Source: Nocardioides sp. 1609
Lineage (GTDB): Bacteria; Actinomycetota; Actinomycetes; Propionibacteriales; Nocardioidaceae
DNA length: 64,000 bases
Direction of reading: 5' to 3'
Assembly: GCF_004522105.1 (NCBI RefSeq)
Contig: NZ_SPUJ01000005.1
Location: forward strand, 124,001-188,000
Numbering within the stretch: the stretch's first letter is position 1; each line of letters opens with the position of its first letter. Made by a program: the position numbers and the translations under genes. The notes beneath the pieces are model-generated. The model did not search any database. It was not told the origin of the DNA and was given only the letters and a program-made list of their open reading frames with translations. Below, piece after piece: positions 63,582-64,000 of this stretch.

Positions 63582-64000
63582 ATGACCGCAGGCACCCCCG
63601 AGCAGCCGGGCGGCGAGGCCGCCGTCGCACCCCTCGCCCCGCCCGACCCCGTGATCACGCTGACGGCCCCCGCGGCGCCGCCGCTCGTCCTCGAGACCCA
63701 GGCGCCGAAGATGGCCCCGCCGGTCGCCGCGGCCGTGCTCCCCGAGCTCGACGCGAAGGTCGAGGGCTTCCTCGCCGCGCTGGGCAGCACCCAGGCCGGC
63801 AGCCCCGAGTTCGCGGCCCAGGCCGAGAACGTCCGGACGATGGGCGACGCGGAGATCCGCAAGGCGGCCGAGACGTCCAACCGGATGCTCGACAAGCCGG
63901 TCACCGCCCTCAAGGAGGGCGGCATCGCCCAGGGCTCGGCGGTCGGCAGGACCCTCCTCGAGCTGCGCCGCACCGTCGAGGACCTCGATCCCAGCCAGGC
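63582..64000 (+). CDS. Toxic-anion-resistance (TelA) family protein, 5' part
   Basis: First 139 codons; the rest lies beyond the window. After a Pro/Ala-rich start, the sequence VLPELDAKVEGFLAALGS, NVRTMGDAEIRKAAETSNRM and LDKPVTALKEGG matches the N-terminus of TelA/KlaA-type proteins, associated with tellurite and membrane-stress tolerance. ATG 63582 follows CAGACT by 7 bases. Confidence 0.85.
   Translation, partial: MTAGTPEQPGGEAAVAPLAPPDPVITLTAPAAPPLVLETQAPKMAPPVAAAVLPELDAKVEGFLAALGSTQAGSPEFAAQAENVRTMGDAEIRKAAETSNRMLDKPVTALKEGGIAQGSAVGRTLLELRRTVEDLDPSQ

Overview
This window is a very GC-rich stretch with the compositional and gene-content signature of an actinomycete. The closest match by content is the Nocardioidaceae (Nocardioides-like): a DUF222/HNH endonuclease, the divergent MocR-YczE pair, an EfeUOB iron system, an Eis-type acetyltransferase, many GTG starts, and at least a dozen genes whose start codon lies only 6-8 bases after a TANNNT -10 box (leaderless mRNAs). 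The genus is an inference from gene content, not a search result. No phage, insertion sequence, CRISPR array, rRNA or tRNA was recognised.

Layout. (1) 1-3640: housekeeping genes, with the 5' part of aminopeptidase N, ribosomal protein L25/Ctc and peptidyl-tRNA hydrolase. (2) 3740-25480: an exopolysaccharide/surface-glycan locus. It holds a secreted GH16 enzyme with two BLIP-like repeats, a Gfo/Idh/MocA dehydrogenase coupled to an unrecognised protein, a GT2 and an Alg14-Alg13-like fused glycosyltransferase, two PAPS-type sulfotransferases, a serine-acetyltransferase-like hexapeptide enzyme, an O-antigen-ligase/polymerase-like membrane protein, a Wzz-type chain-length protein with a degenerate kinase domain, a Wzx-like flippase, an APH-fold kinase, two multidomain secreted beta-propeller proteins sharing a C-terminal domain, a LamG-like lipoprotein and a GH26-like glycosidase. 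(3) 25580-27400: a CysQ-HAD-VOC operon. CysQ hydrolyses PAP, the by-product of PAPS sulfotransferases, so it may serve the preceding locus. (4) 27400-45930: mixed metabolism and transport: a triple palindromic repeat, AEC carrier, UvrA2-like protein, secreted phosphatase, PQQ-type sugar dehydrogenase plus alpha/beta hydrolase, EamA exporter, IlvD, Eis, kynureninase, MFS exporter (apparently starting at CTG), LD-carboxypeptidase, GNAT and VOC proteins, and a pterin-dehydratase/VOC fusion. (5) 45940-49610: the ilvB-ilvN-ilvC operon behind a leader-peptide attenuator, closed by a 16-bp hairpin. (6) 49627-57110: an ABC-2 exporter, the DUF222/HNH protein, a FrnE-like DsbA protein, and efeUOB behind an IdeR/DtxR-like iron box. 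(7) 57137-64000: an ABC-F protein, SerA, the MocR regulator/YczE pair, a solitary PemK/MazF-like protein and the start of a TelA-family protein.

How the genes work together. The glycan locus supplies sugar modification (dehydrogenase, acetyltransferase), chain assembly (glycosyltransferases), sulfation (two sulfotransferases, with PAP removal by CysQ), export (flippase, polymerase/ligase, chain-length control) and extracellular turnover or attachment (GH16, GH26-like, beta-propeller and LamG proteins). The combination predicts a sulfated extracellular glycan. No initiating phosphoglycosyltransferase or active tyrosine autokinase is visible, so the pathway is incomplete within the window. IlvB, IlvN, IlvC and the separately promoted IlvD give most of branched-chain amino acid synthesis. 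EfeU, EfeO and EfeB form a complete iron importer that is probably switched by iron.
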